From IMG/VR virus record IMGVR_UViG_3300021085_000024, positions 1 to 64,000 of that record: a stretch of DNA of 64,000 nucleotides; one strand, 5' to 3'. Source of the stretch: a virus. Below, piece after piece: positions 16,104 to 24,133 of this stretch. Every line of letters starts with the position of its first letter. Positions within the stretch are counted from its first letter, which is position 1. The position numbers and the translations under genes are program-made. The notes under the pieces are model-generated. The model did no database searches, had not been told where the DNA came from, and saw only the letters and a list, made by a program, of their open reading frames with translations.

Positions 16104-16838
16104 ATGAGTGGATTTAGTGAATTTACTCTTAACGACACTAGCAGTGTCATTCGTGAAAAATCAAACCGTTTCAAAGTGGAGGATGGTAAGTCTTATCGTC
16201 TGTCACTTGTCTGGTGGGATGACTCAGCAAACTTTGCAGAGGATGCCCCCAGATTTATAAAAGCGGCTCGATACTACAAGGAAGGCGTTGGATATGTAAT
16301 CCATGACAACGACAAAGACCAAGAGTATCGTGACTTGATGAAAGACCGTCCTCGTGATGTATTTGCTACTATCGTATGTGTGTGGGAAACAGATGATGGT
16401 ATTCTTGACAATAAGGCTTTTGTCAAAGGAAAAGGCTACAAGGTAATGCCTTGGATCATGTCGCAAGATAAACTATCTACCTTGCTCCGTGCTCACAAGT
16501 CTTTCGGGCTTGGTGATGTTGATATCTCTATCACTTGCCCTAAAGGTGGTGGTCAGTATCAGAAGATGGAAATCATGCCTATTGCAAAGAGTTTCAAAGG
16601 TGTTGGACACGGTAACTTGTTCCGTTATGCCCTTGAACAAAGCAAAGACGAAACTGTTTCTGAAATGGCAAAGAAGATTCAGAAAGTTGTTTCGGGTGAA
16701 GAAGCAAACATTCGTGACTCACTTGGTCGTCAGTTCACAATCGCTGAACTGAAAGAAAAGTTGGGCATTGTAATGGCTTCTGACACCACTGGTAATGTCG
16801 CTGACGAAGGGGACTTGGATAGTATCATCCCTTACTAA
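16104..16838 (+). CDS. Probable single-stranded DNA-binding protein
   Basis: A 244-residue protein with a beta-rich core (for example KSYRLSLVWWDD and RDVFATIVCVWET), then a helical and acidic C-terminus ending DEGDLDSIIPY. That tail resembles the acidic DDxIPF tail by which bacterial and phage SSBs recruit partners. The core is not a clear DnaG-type OB fold match, so the call rests on the tail, size and position beside RuvC, RecA and the coiled-coil gene. GAGGTGAACC precedes the ATG. It has its own promoter and terminator, consistent with the high expression SSBs need. Confidence 0.6.
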   Translation: MSGFSEFTLNDTSSVIREKSNRFKVEDGKSYRLSLVWWDDSANFAEDAPRFIKAARYYKEGVGYVIHDNDKDQEYRDLMKDRPRDVFATIVCVWETDDGILDNKAFVKGKGYKVMPWIMSQDKLSTLLRAHKSFGLGDVDISITCPKGGGQYQKMEIMPIAKSFKGVGHGNLFRYALEQSKDETVSEMAKKIQKVVSGEEANIRDSLGRQFTIAELKEKLGIVMASDTTGNVADEGDLDSIIPY

Positions 16839-16860
16839 TCCTTAATCCTTTTCCTTTCCC

Positions 16861-16899
16861 ATAGCCCCTCTGACCTCTTTGTTGGGGGGGCTATTTTTT
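16861..16899 (+). terminator. Terminator after the SSB-like gene
   Basis: A 10-bp stem pairs 16861-16870 with 16885-16894 (one T-G pair) and is followed by a T-run. An ATG at 16900 follows immediately, in frame with the RuvC-like gene, although the ATG at 16912 has its own site. Confidence 0.75.
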
Positions 16900-16911
16900 A
16901 TGAGGCTAACT

Positions 16912-17583
16912 ATGACAACACTTGGGCTAGACCCCTCTCTCACGAACTTTGGCTGGTGCTTAATCGCTGACGATGGTTTTACTGTTATCGAGCGAGGTCG
17001 CTTTCAGACAAATGCAAAACAGATTTTCATTGAGAGGTATGTTTATCTTCGTGAGGAGTTGAGAAACCTCGTTAAAACACATAAGCCAGATTACATTGGT
17101 ATCGAAAGCCCTATCTTCAATGACTTGTACTCAGAGGGGATGTATGGGCTTTTCTTATTTTGTAATGATGTGTTTCTTGTGGAAAAGCAAGATGCCGTTT
17201 TCTTCACGCCCCCACAAGTCAAGAGTCACGCTTTCGACTGTTTGGGTCGACCGAAAGGTTGGAAGATGAAGAAAGCCGATATGGTGGAAGCAAGCAAGAA
17301 GAAATCAAACACAAATGTCCGTTGGAATCACAATGAAGCCGATGCCTACTGGGTGGGTGTTATAGCCCATCGCTTCTGGCAGTTCTACAAAAAAGAAATC
17401 ACTCTCGATGACCTTTCAGTCAAAGAGAAACATCAGTTCGCAAGAAAGCATACTTACACACGAGGAAAGAAGGCTGGTAAAACCGAAGCCACTGGACTCA
17501 TTTATCGTCAAAATGACCGATTTTTCACATGGTCACAACAAGGAGCAAACACCCATGCCAAGAAAAGCAACAAAAAAACCTAA
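16912..17583 (+). CDS. RuvC-like Holliday junction resolvase
   Basis: A 223-residue RNase H-fold nuclease. It starts MTTLGLDPSLTNFGW (catalytic Asp7), with IGIESP near 66 (Glu), and HNEADAYWVG near 142 (Asp/Glu plus His), the four-acid pattern of RuvC resolvases. It cuts branched DNA such as Holliday junctions during recombination or before packaging. A basic extension follows the core. The start at 16912 has TGAGG 6 bases upstream; the ATG at 16900 is also in frame. It overlaps recA by 29 bases. Confidence 0.88.
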   Translation: MTTLGLDPSLTNFGWCLIADDGFTVIERGRFQTNAKQIFIERYVYLREELRNLVKTHKPDYIGIESPIFNDLYSEGMYGLFLFCNDVFLVEKQDAVFFTPPQVKSHAFDCLGRPKGWKMKKADMVEASKKKSNTNVRWNHNEADAYWVGVIAHRFWQFYKKEITLDDLSVKEKHQFARKHTYTRGKKAGKTEATGLIYRQNDRFFTWSQQGANTHAKKSNKKT

Positions 17584-18775
17584 CGCAAAGAAAATCACAC
17601 CAGCAAGTGCCTTGTCCAAAGCAATGGGCAATATCACAAAGCACGGTCTTGATAGCAATGTTCAAGTCAAACTAGATTCCAAACGATTGAAAACCTCATT
17701 GGAACACATCCCAACGGGTGCTTTGGCAATCGACTATCTCATTGGAGGTCGTCCAAATCAATTCGGTGTTTCCCCATGCCCTGGCATCCCCAAAGGGCGT
17801 ATCATGAACCTTTATGGACACGAGGGTAGTGGTAAGACAACCCTTGCTCTGACAACCGTAGCCCAAGTCTGTGCCACTGGTGGGACAGTTTGCTATATCG
17901 ACTTTGAGAACGCCATCGTTCCCGATTATGCTCAAGCATTGGGTGTTCCCATTGAGGATGAAAGCAAGTTCGTCCTTGTAGCCCCCGAAACCCTAGAAGA
18001 TGGTCTGAAGATTATGTTCTTGATGATCACAGAAGGTGTTGATCTCATTGTTATCGACTCTGTTGGTGCTGGAGTTCCGAAGATTGAGTTCAATAAGACG
18101 GGTAAAGACATTGAGAAACACGCAAAGGTCGGTGAGATCGCTCGTTTGTGGTCGGGTCACTTACCCAAGATTAAGCAGTTGGCTGCAAAGAATGACGTGA
18201 CCATCATTGGGATATCCCAAATCCGAGATAAGATTGGTGGTATGGGCTACGGTGCAGATGCGACTACCACTGTTCAAGGTGGGAAGGCTTGGCGTTTCTA
18301 TTCGGCACTGCGTATGCGTTTGAAACGAGTTCAGACAGTGAAGGGAAAGGTTTACAATGCCATTGCGGGTAAGTACGAAGATCAAGCCATTGGTAGCAAG
18401 ACCCGAGCGAAATTGGATAAATGCAAGGTTTCTAGTTCGCAAGGACAAGAGATTGACTTTCATCTTCGTCAAGGTGAGGGCATCGACAATGAATCTACAA
18501 TGATTGACATTGCTATTGCCAATGGCATTATCAAGAAATCGGGTTCTTGGATCACTTGGGTTCGTGCCGATGACTCAATCATTAAGGTACAAGGAGTTGA
18601 ACGTATCCGAGAGCAGTTGAAGAACGATGATGCTCTTTGTAACGAACTTTGGGAAATCTGTATCCCTATCCTCAGTGGCTCTATGGTTGATAGCACCGAA
18701 ACTGAAGAAGAGGATAGCATTGACAACTCTAACGAAGTCGATGTAGCCAAAGCCCTTGCAGATTTAGATAAGTAA
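17555..18775 (+). CDS. recA: RecA-family recombinase
   Basis: A 406-residue RecA-like strand-exchange ATPase. After a basic N-terminus come GHEGSGKTT (Walker A, about 88-96), LIVIDSVGAG (Walker B, about 166-175) and IIGISQIRDKIGGMG leading to DNA-binding loop L1. An acidic C-terminal tail (TEEEDSID) follows. It forms filaments on single-stranded DNA for homologous recombination and replication restart, and would work with the SSB-like, RuvC-like and Rad50-Mre11 proteins encoded nearby. AAGGAG lies 9 bases before the ATG at 17555, which overlaps the RuvC-like gene; the frame is open upstream but has no site. Confidence 0.92.
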   Translation: MPRKATKKPNAKKITPASALSKAMGNITKHGLDSNVQVKLDSKRLKTSLEHIPTGALAIDYLIGGRPNQFGVSPCPGIPKGRIMNLYGHEGSGKTTLALTTVAQVCATGGTVCYIDFENAIVPDYAQALGVPIEDESKFVLVAPETLEDGLKIMFLMITEGVDLIVIDSVGAGVPKIEFNKTGKDIEKHAKVGEIARLWSGHLPKIKQLAAKNDVTIIGISQIRDKIGGMGYGADATTTVQGGKAWRFYSALRMRLKRVQTVKGKVYNAIAGKYEDQAIGSKTRAKLDKCKVSSSQGQEIDFHLRQGEGIDNESTMIDIAIANGIIKKSGSWITWVRADDSIIKVQGVERIREQLKNDDALCNELWEICIPILSGSMVDSTETEEEDSIDNSNEVDVAKALADLDK

Positions 18776-18778
18776 CTG

Positions 18779-18807
18779 GGATCGTTTTGAGGGGCTTTTT
18801 CGGTATA
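18779..18807 (+). promoter_or_regulatory. Phage-type promoter, GGATCG-N17-GGTATA
   Basis: GGATCG (18779-18784), 17 bases, then GGTATA (18802-18807) continuing AATG, within TTTTCGGTATAATG. This is the only member of the set with GGTATA in place of CGTATA. It drives the Rad50 N-half gene. Confidence 0.7.
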
Positions 18808-18824
18808 ATGTCTAGGAGAATATT

Positions 18825-20024
18825 ATGACAACCAAAGTAAAAATAAAAGACTTCCAAAGTATCGAAAAAGCCGATCTCGAAATCAGTGGTTTCACTGTTA
18901 TCACTGGAAAGAACAATAGTGGCAAAAGTGCCGTCCAACGGGCGATACGGGGCGTGTTCCAAAATACAAGGGGACACGCCTTTGTTCGTCACGGAAAACC
19001 TCACAGTGAGGTTTCTGTTTCATTTGAGGATGGGAATGAGGTCACTTGGTTGAAAGGAAAGAAAGAAAACAAATATATCATCAATGGCAAAGAGTTCGAT
19101 AAAGTGGGTTCTGGCACACCCGAAGAACTAGATGACTTTATGGTGCAGCCCATAACGGCTGGTGGTCGGGAGATATGGTCGCAGTTCGCACCACAGTTCA
19201 CGGGTCAAGTGTTCCTATTGAGTGAAACTGGCTCAGTCCTAGCCGAAGCCATCTCCGATGTTGAGCGAGTTCAGACCCTCAATAATGCTATGAAGCAAAG
19301 CGAACGAGATAAACGATCAGCCAACAGTACTCTGAAGGTGCGTAAAAAAGACGAGAAAGCCCTCCAACAAGACCTAGAGCATTATGTCGGGCTAGAGGCT
19401 TTAGGATTGCTCCTAGATACCATAGAGAGGCTAGAGGAGAAAGTAGCAACCCTCACTAATCAAATTGCTACTCTTATTTCTTATCAGAATAAACGAGGTT
19501 CTTTGTTATCGGAGATATCTCTTTTGGATGGTGTCACCTCAATAACAATCCCTAACACGGATAAAGTGTCCTCTTTATCAGAGGGTCTTTCCTCGCTACT
19601 TGAACTAAGGGGCGAATATGCTGAGGCTTCTCAGACAGTGTCTTTTTTACAAGGCATCTCATCCGTGTATGTTCCAGATGAAGGTGATTTGCTCACACTG
19701 ACAGCAACTTTGAAAACATTGTCGGATTTACAGACAGATAGATTACGGGCTATGACTGGCACTAGAGTTATGTCTCAGATGTGTACCACCCTATCCAATG
19801 ACCTTGTACCTCTCCATAAAGTGGAGTTCCTTTCAAAGACAGAGAACACACTAGAAACCCTAACCTCTTTGCATACCGAGAGGTCTATCAGTATCGAACT
19901 GCTAGAGGACTTGGAGAAGGATATCCAACAGAATAAACGGGATCAAGTGGCATTACAAAGACATTTGAAAGACCACATTCATGCTCAAGGCTCATGTCCT
20001 TTATGTGGTAGCACTGTATGTTAG
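18825..20024 (+). CDS. Rad50/SbcC N-terminal half, ends at zinc hook
   Basis: This 399-residue protein has the Rad50/SbcC N-lobe: IKDFQSIEKADLEI, Walker A GKNNSGKSA near residues 28-36, and a Q-loop-like region near 115-125 (SQFAPQFTGQVFLLSE). A long arm follows from about 150 to 385. It ends with CPLCGSTVC (391-399), the Rad50 zinc-hook motif, followed at once by the stop. There is no signature motif or Walker B; these are in the gene at 26508. The arm is not a plain coiled coil but contains modules of about 40 residues with a V/I-P turn (TSITIPNTDK, SSVYVPDEGD, NDLVPLHKV). The two halves probably assemble into one ATPase with the nuclease at 23107. Confidence 0.85.
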   Translation: MTTKVKIKDFQSIEKADLEISGFTVITGKNNSGKSAVQRAIRGVFQNTRGHAFVRHGKPHSEVSVSFEDGNEVTWLKGKKENKYIINGKEFDKVGSGTPEELDDFMVQPITAGGREIWSQFAPQFTGQVFLLSETGSVLAEAISDVERVQTLNNAMKQSERDKRSANSTLKVRKKDEKALQQDLEHYVGLEALGLLLDTIERLEEKVATLTNQIATLISYQNKRGSLLSEISLLDGVTSITIPNTDKVSSLSEGLSSLLELRGEYAEASQTVSFLQGISSVYVPDEGDLLTLTATLKTLSDLQTDRLRAMTGTRVMSQMCTTLSNDLVPLHKVEFLSKTENTLETLTSLHTERSISIELLEDLEKDIQQNKRDQVALQRHLKDHIHAQGSCPLCGSTVC

Positions 20025-20161
20025 TCCTCAAGTTTTTTGCTCTAGTTTTTCTGCTGTTTTTTTCGGGTTCTTTGCTTGGGTATCTCTATGCCGATTATCG
20101 TTGGAAATCGGGGACTTGCTCCTTATGCAAAGAGAAAGGGAATGATTGTCAATGTTTGTGA
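20018..20161 (+). CDS. Tiny membrane protein with cysteines, 47 aa
   Basis: Starts ATG at 20018 inside the last codons of the Rad50 half: MLVLKFFALVFLLFFSGS, a single hydrophobic segment of about 22 residues. A polar tail with CSLC and CQC follows. It ends inside the start of the next methyltransferase frame. No clear Shine-Dalgarno is present, so translation would depend on coupling. Function is unknown; an inner-membrane protein with a small metal-binding tail is plausible. Confidence 0.45.
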   Translation: MLVLKFFALVFLLFFSGSLLGYLYADYRWKSGTCSLCKEKGNDCQCL

Positions 20162-21063
20162 TAACAAATGCAAGGGTGTATAAACCCGTCAATCTCCGAA
20201 ATGTCTTATCGCTATTCGATGGGATTTCTTGTGGTCAATTGGCTCTCAATCGCTTGGGGCTTTCTTACGGAACTTATTACGCTTCTGAAATAGATAAGAC
20301 AGCCATATCCATCACTCAGTCGAACTTCCCAGAAACAGTTCAGTTGGGAGATGTTCAGAAAGTGGATTCCAAGAATCTTACAGACATCGATCTGATATTT
20401 GCTGGGTCACCATGTCAAGGCTTTTCAAAAGCGGGATACCGTCAGAACTTTGGTGACGAGAGATCAAAGTTGTTTTGGGAGTTCATTCGTTTGAAAGAAG
20501 AACTTAACCCCCGTTTTTTCTTGCTTGAAAATGTTGAGATGGATTCCTTTAGTGAGGGGGTCATCACAAAGACATTGGGAGTCACCCCCATCCGTATTGA
20601 TTCCGTAGCCTTTTCAGCCCAACAACGAAAACGGATCTATTGGACGAACCTCCCCGTTCGATTGTTGCCCGTAATTCCTTGCTCTGACACTTTGGGAGAT
20701 GTCCTTGATATGAGTGCCTCACGAAAGTGGGTGAAGGTGTCCTCCATCAAAGGTTGGAGGTATGGTCGGAATTATCTTCAATATGATTTGACGGGAAAGG
20801 GTCATAACTCACAAGATCAGAGAGCCACCTATCTCATTAAGAAATCCCCTACTGTTCTTCATAGCAATGGACACAGCAAAATTAAGTTCCTCAGAGAAGA
20901 TGGTGAGATAGGGTTATTGACAGTGGAGGAGTTCGAGAAACTTCAAACACTTCCCCTACAGTATACAAATATACAAGGGGCTTCTGATGCCAAGAGGATT
21001 TCAGCCATTGGTAACGGTTGGACAGTGTCTGTGATTGCTCATTTGCTCTCGGGGATAAAATGA
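20152..21063 (+). CDS. DNA (cytosine-5) methyltransferase A
   Basis: A 303-residue C5-methyltransferase. Motif I is VLSLFDGISCGQ, motif IV GSPCQGF with the catalytic cysteine, motif VI LLENV, motif VIII QRKRIYWTN and motif X GNGW. The short target-recognition part (about residues 175-235) is like DNMT3-class and phage enzymes. It transfers a methyl group from AdoMet to cytosine in DNA, probably to protect phage DNA from restriction. The ATG at 20152 is chosen; a TTG at 20146 is in frame. It is closely similar to the enzyme at 22111. Its stop overlaps the next start (ATGA). Confidence 0.92.
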   Translation: MFVITNARVYKPVNLRNVLSLFDGISCGQLALNRLGLSYGTYYASEIDKTAISITQSNFPETVQLGDVQKVDSKNLTDIDLIFAGSPCQGFSKAGYRQNFGDERSKLFWEFIRLKEELNPRFFLLENVEMDSFSEGVITKTLGVTPIRIDSVAFSAQQRKRIYWTNLPVRLLPVIPCSDTLGDVLDMSASRKWVKVSSIKGWRYGRNYLQYDLTGKGHNSQDQRATYLIKKSPTVLHSNGHSKIKFLREDGEIGLLTVEEFEKLQTLPLQYTNIQGASDAKRISAIGNGWTVSVIAHLLSGIK

Positions 21064-22007
21064 ATATCCCCTATGCGATTATCAACACCGACCTAGATGG
21101 TTTTCTCTCTGGGTTGCTTCTCCACCATTTTCTCGGGACAGAGATTGTGGGTTTCACTGACAGTGGTAAGACCGTTTGGAAAAGGGAGGGAGTCGCTTGG
21201 GAAGATTGTACTTTCATAGATATGTATGTCGTACCCCCCAAGATAAAAACACTTTGCAACCACATGGTTGCTGTGGATGAAGACCACGCCAAAGAGTTGT
21301 TTTGGAACACCAACAAGAGAAATCCCAACCTAGAAATTGCCACGAGGTCATTCCTAGATTCTTATACCACCAAGTTCTCCCTTGCGACTGTCCATTACAT
21401 CATTGCACTTCTTGAGCAGCATGATTACCCAGTTCTAAAAGACCTCAATCTCCGAAATACCTCTATGGGTTATCGGTGTATTGATATCATTCTCCGTGCA
21501 GATGATGTGATGAATAACTCCGTTCATGCCTATCGTGAGAACTGTCTTTTTTGGTGGGATAAAATGTACGAGATAGCCTCCGTGAATCTGCAAGGTTTGG
21601 TCACCAAATCTTTCATGAATTACACAGATGCTATTCATCGTGGAGATATTCGATTGGATGTTGAGAGATTCAAGAGGCTTTTTGCGAACTTCGTGAAGAA
21701 TCGTTTTGGTTGTGATTCCCCAGATGGGGGATACAAGAATCTTGGCTTTGGTGACACAGCCATCGGGGATAATGCGGTGCGGTTTATCAGTTGGTTGTCA
21801 GAACTAACGGGCTTGAAAGGCTTTCCTCTCCACGAGAGTCTAGTTCGCTATGAGGGGGAAGCCCACCGAACTAATGTTTCCATTGAGGAACTTCAAGAAA
21901 TCAAGGGTGGGACATACCGAGGACAGAAGTTATTCTCGTATGCGTTTGTGTGTCGTCCATCAAGCGAAAATCATTTCAGTTACACCATCAATTTGGAGAG
22001 AAAATGA
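21060..22007 (+). CDS. DHH-like phosphoesterase family protein
   Basis: A 315-residue protein starting MNIPYAIINTDLDGFLSG. The DLDG motif, followed by FIDMY near 58 and VAVDEDH near 77-83, resembles motifs I-III of DHH phosphoesterases (RecJ, NrnA), with the classical DHH altered to DEDH. If active it would hydrolyse nucleic acids or oligonucleotides using metal ions. The remainder is helical with no second domain I recognise. It lies between two cytosine methyltransferase genes and overlaps both neighbours by ATGA. A catalytically altered or non-nuclease member is possible. Confidence 0.55.
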   Translation: MNIPYAIINTDLDGFLSGLLLHHFLGTEIVGFTDSGKTVWKREGVAWEDCTFIDMYVVPPKIKTLCNHMVAVDEDHAKELFWNTNKRNPNLEIATRSFLDSYTTKFSLATVHYIIALLEQHDYPVLKDLNLRNTSMGYRCIDIILRADDVMNNSVHAYRENCLFWWDKMYEIASVNLQGLVTKSFMNYTDAIHRGDIRLDVERFKRLFANFVKNRFGCDSPDGGYKNLGFGDTAIGDNAVRFISWLSELTGLKGFPLHESLVRYEGEAHRTNVSIEELQEIKGGTYRGQKLFSYAFVCRPSSENHFSYTINLERK

Positions 22008-22129
22008 TTATTACACGAGGCAAGGTTCGGAAGCCAATGCGTATTCTCATCGCTTGTGAATACGCTAGAAGTGAAACCTTTGACGGCATCGCCCAAGCGA
22101 TGGCAGACCAATGGGGTTGGATTCCGTGA
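22004..22129 (+). CDS. Small protein or gene remnant, 41 aa
   Basis: ATG at 22004 overlaps the previous stop and follows GGAGAG. The product contains MRILIACEYARSETFDGIA, which resembles the opening of a phage family beginning 'MKILVACEFSG', associated with DNA modification loci. Here it stops after 41 residues, inside the start of the next methyltransferase. It could be a functional small protein or a truncated remnant. Confidence 0.45.
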   Translation: MIITRGKVRKPMRILIACEYARSETFDGIAQAMADQWGWIP

Positions 22130-23073
22130 TTACTGTTTCCGTCAATAGAAAGGTTGAGCCGATACGGAATGTTCTCTCTTTGTTTGATGGGATTTCATGT
22201 GGGCAACTCGCACTCCAAAGAGCCCAAGTTCCCTATGAGAACTACTACGCTTCTGAGATAGAAGATGCCTCCATCAAGGTCACCCAAGAGAACTTCCCTA
22301 AGACAAGACAACTCGGTGATGTGACCAAGATAACGGATTTCCCAAAGGTGGATTTACTCATCGCTGGGTCACCGTGTCAAGGCTTTTCAAAATCTGGGAG
22401 CAAACTGAACTTCGATGACTCTCGATCAGTTCTGTTTTTTGAGTTCTTACGGGTTCTGAAACTCACGAAACCGAAGTATTTCTTGCTTGAAAATGTCATT
22501 ATGGATCAATGGGCTACCAATGTGATTTCATATTTTTTGCGAACCAGCCCCTACGAACTGAACTCCTCTTTGGTTTCAGCCCAGAACCGTCCTCGATACT
22601 ACTGGACAAATCTCCCACGCCCCTCCATAACCGAAAAGAGTTTGTGCCTAGATGACATCGCTGGTCAAAGTTCCAAGAATCTCCTCTCGGATTCTTCTCT
22701 GGACTTCATTCCGTGTCCGTCTTCCAACACAGATACGGGGTTGATTTTTGTAGGGGGGTTCAAGACACGGAATCAGACCATGTGGATAGAGAATGGCAAA
22801 CTGTTATCACGGAACTTTCGACAAGGCTATCGTGTGTATTCGAGTAAAGGTAAGTCTAGCACTCTCACAGCCAGTGGTGGGGGTCTAGGGGGGTGCAGTG
22901 GTTTGTACCAGTTCGGAGATGCGATACGCCCTTTGACACGATTGGAATGTGAAAGATTGCAGACCGTTCCCGACAACTACACCAAATCTATTTCTGAGGG
23001 TCAAGCCAAGAAAGCATTGGGGAATGGCTTCACGGTAGATATGATTGCTGAGATTTTTAAGGGGTTGGTTTGA
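22111..23073 (+). CDS. DNA (cytosine-5) methyltransferase B
   Basis: A 320-residue C5-methyltransferase paralogous to the one at 20152: the same NVLSLFDGISCGQLAL motif I, GSPCQGFSKSG motif IV, LLENV motif VI, NRPRYYWTN motif VIII and GNGF motif X. The two probably arose by duplication and differ mostly in the target-recognition region, implying two sequence specificities. The ATG at 22111 has no strong site; a GTG at 22126 is an alternative. It probably protects DNA against restriction. Confidence 0.9.
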   Translation: MGLDSVITVSVNRKVEPIRNVLSLFDGISCGQLALQRAQVPYENYYASEIEDASIKVTQENFPKTRQLGDVTKITDFPKVDLLIAGSPCQGFSKSGSKLNFDDSRSVLFFEFLRVLKLTKPKYFLLENVIMDQWATNVISYFLRTSPYELNSSLVSAQNRPRYYWTNLPRPSITEKSLCLDDIAGQSSKNLLSDSSLDFIPCPSSNTDTGLIFVGGFKTRNQTMWIENGKLLSRNFRQGYRVYSSKGKSSTLTASGGGLGGCSGLYQFGDAIRPLTRLECERLQTVPDNYTKSISEGQAKKALGNGFTVDMIAEIFKGLV

Positions 23074-23090
23074 CCCCCACTTTCCGTATA
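23062..23090 (+). promoter_or_regulatory. Phage-type promoter, GGGTTG-N17-CGTATA
   Basis: GGGTTG (23062-23067) lies in the last codons of methyltransferase B. After 17 bases comes CGTATA (23085-23090) within TTTCCGTATACG. It drives the Mre11/SbcD-like gene. Confidence 0.68.
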
Positions 23091-23106
23091 CGCATTGGAG
23101 GAAGAT

Positions 23107-24063
23107 ATGATTAAACTACTATGGCGAACTGATATACACATGAGTGACAAGACCCCCGTATCTCGAACAGATGATTGGAGGGCGACACTCACAAAAAAAT
23201 TGAAGAAGGTGGGGGAACTAGCAAAGGACTTCGATGCCGTTCTCGATGGAGGTGATTTCTTTGATATCAAGTCCCCTACAAGGAACTCCCACTCTTTGGT
23301 GAGGGAGATGATTGATATTCATAATGACTATCCCGTTCCCGTGTATGCCAATGTGGGCAACCACGATTGTGTCTATGGGGATTACACCTTTCTACACCAA
23401 CAACCTCTTGGGGTTCTTTTTTCAAGTGGGTGCTTCAAGAGATTGTATGATGAACACGAGGTCATCTTCGAGAAGGATGGCTTGAAGGTTCGTGTGGTTG
23501 GTATCCCTTATCATGGTGTTCATTATGATATGGAACGGTTCAAGAGCATCACCAAAGGGGATGAGGACTATCTTGTGTGTGTCGCCCATGTGCTTGCTTC
23601 TGAAAAGGGTGGCTCAATGTTTGAGGGGGAGGATATCGTCAAGTATTCTGACTTGGAGAACCTCGCCCCCGATGTGTGGTGCTTTGGACACTGGCACAAG
23701 GATCAAGGCATCACAGAGATTGCCCCAAACAAATGGGTTGTGAATATTGGTTCTATGACGAGAGGTTCGCTCACACAAGACAACATCGAACGGATACCTT
23801 ATCTTGGTTCATTGTGTTTTGACGAGAATGGCATCCACTTGAAGAAAATCCCACTTGAAGTTCAGCCCTCAGAGGAAGTCTTTGACCTTGCGAAGAGAGA
23901 GAAAGAAGAAATCCGAGAGGACACAATGACGACTTTCGTGGGTTCATTAAAGGAAAGCCTAGCCACTTGTAGCGAAACGGATTTGCGTGAGTCTGTGATG
24001 GCTTTGGAAATACCAAACTCCATCAAAGAGAGAGCCTTGTTGTATTTGGAGCAAGTGCAATAA
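23107..24063 (+). CDS. Mre11/SbcD-like metallophosphoesterase nuclease
   Basis: A 318-residue calcineurin-like nuclease with TDIHM (Asp, His), LDGGDFFD near 46, NVGNHDC near 81, CVAHV near 159 and GHWHK near 196: the five phosphoesterase motifs of Mre11/SbcD and T4 gp47. Its partner ATPase is split between 18825-20024 and 26508-27137. Together they should process DNA ends for recombination. GGAGG lies 6 bases before the ATG at 23107, which is preferred over an in-frame TTG at 23095. The C-terminal third is helical, as in the capping region that contacts Rad50. Confidence 0.9.
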   Translation: MIKLLWRTDIHMSDKTPVSRTDDWRATLTKKLKKVGELAKDFDAVLDGGDFFDIKSPTRNSHSLVREMIDIHNDYPVPVYANVGNHDCVYGDYTFLHQQPLGVLFSSGCFKRLYDEHEVIFEKDGLKVRVVGIPYHGVHYDMERFKSITKGDEDYLVCVAHVLASEKGGSMFEGEDIVKYSDLENLAPDVWCFGHWHKDQGITEIAPNKWVVNIGSMTRGSLTQDNIERIPYLGSLCFDENGIHLKKIPLEVQPSEEVFDLAKREKEEIREDTMTTFVGSLKESLATCSETDLRESVMALEIPNSIKERALLYLEQVQ

Positions 24064-24133
24064 ACCCCACTCCCTAGATAAAACCTTAACTTTTTCTTTC
24101 ATGGGTATTGTGTTGTAAAAACGGAGCAACACG

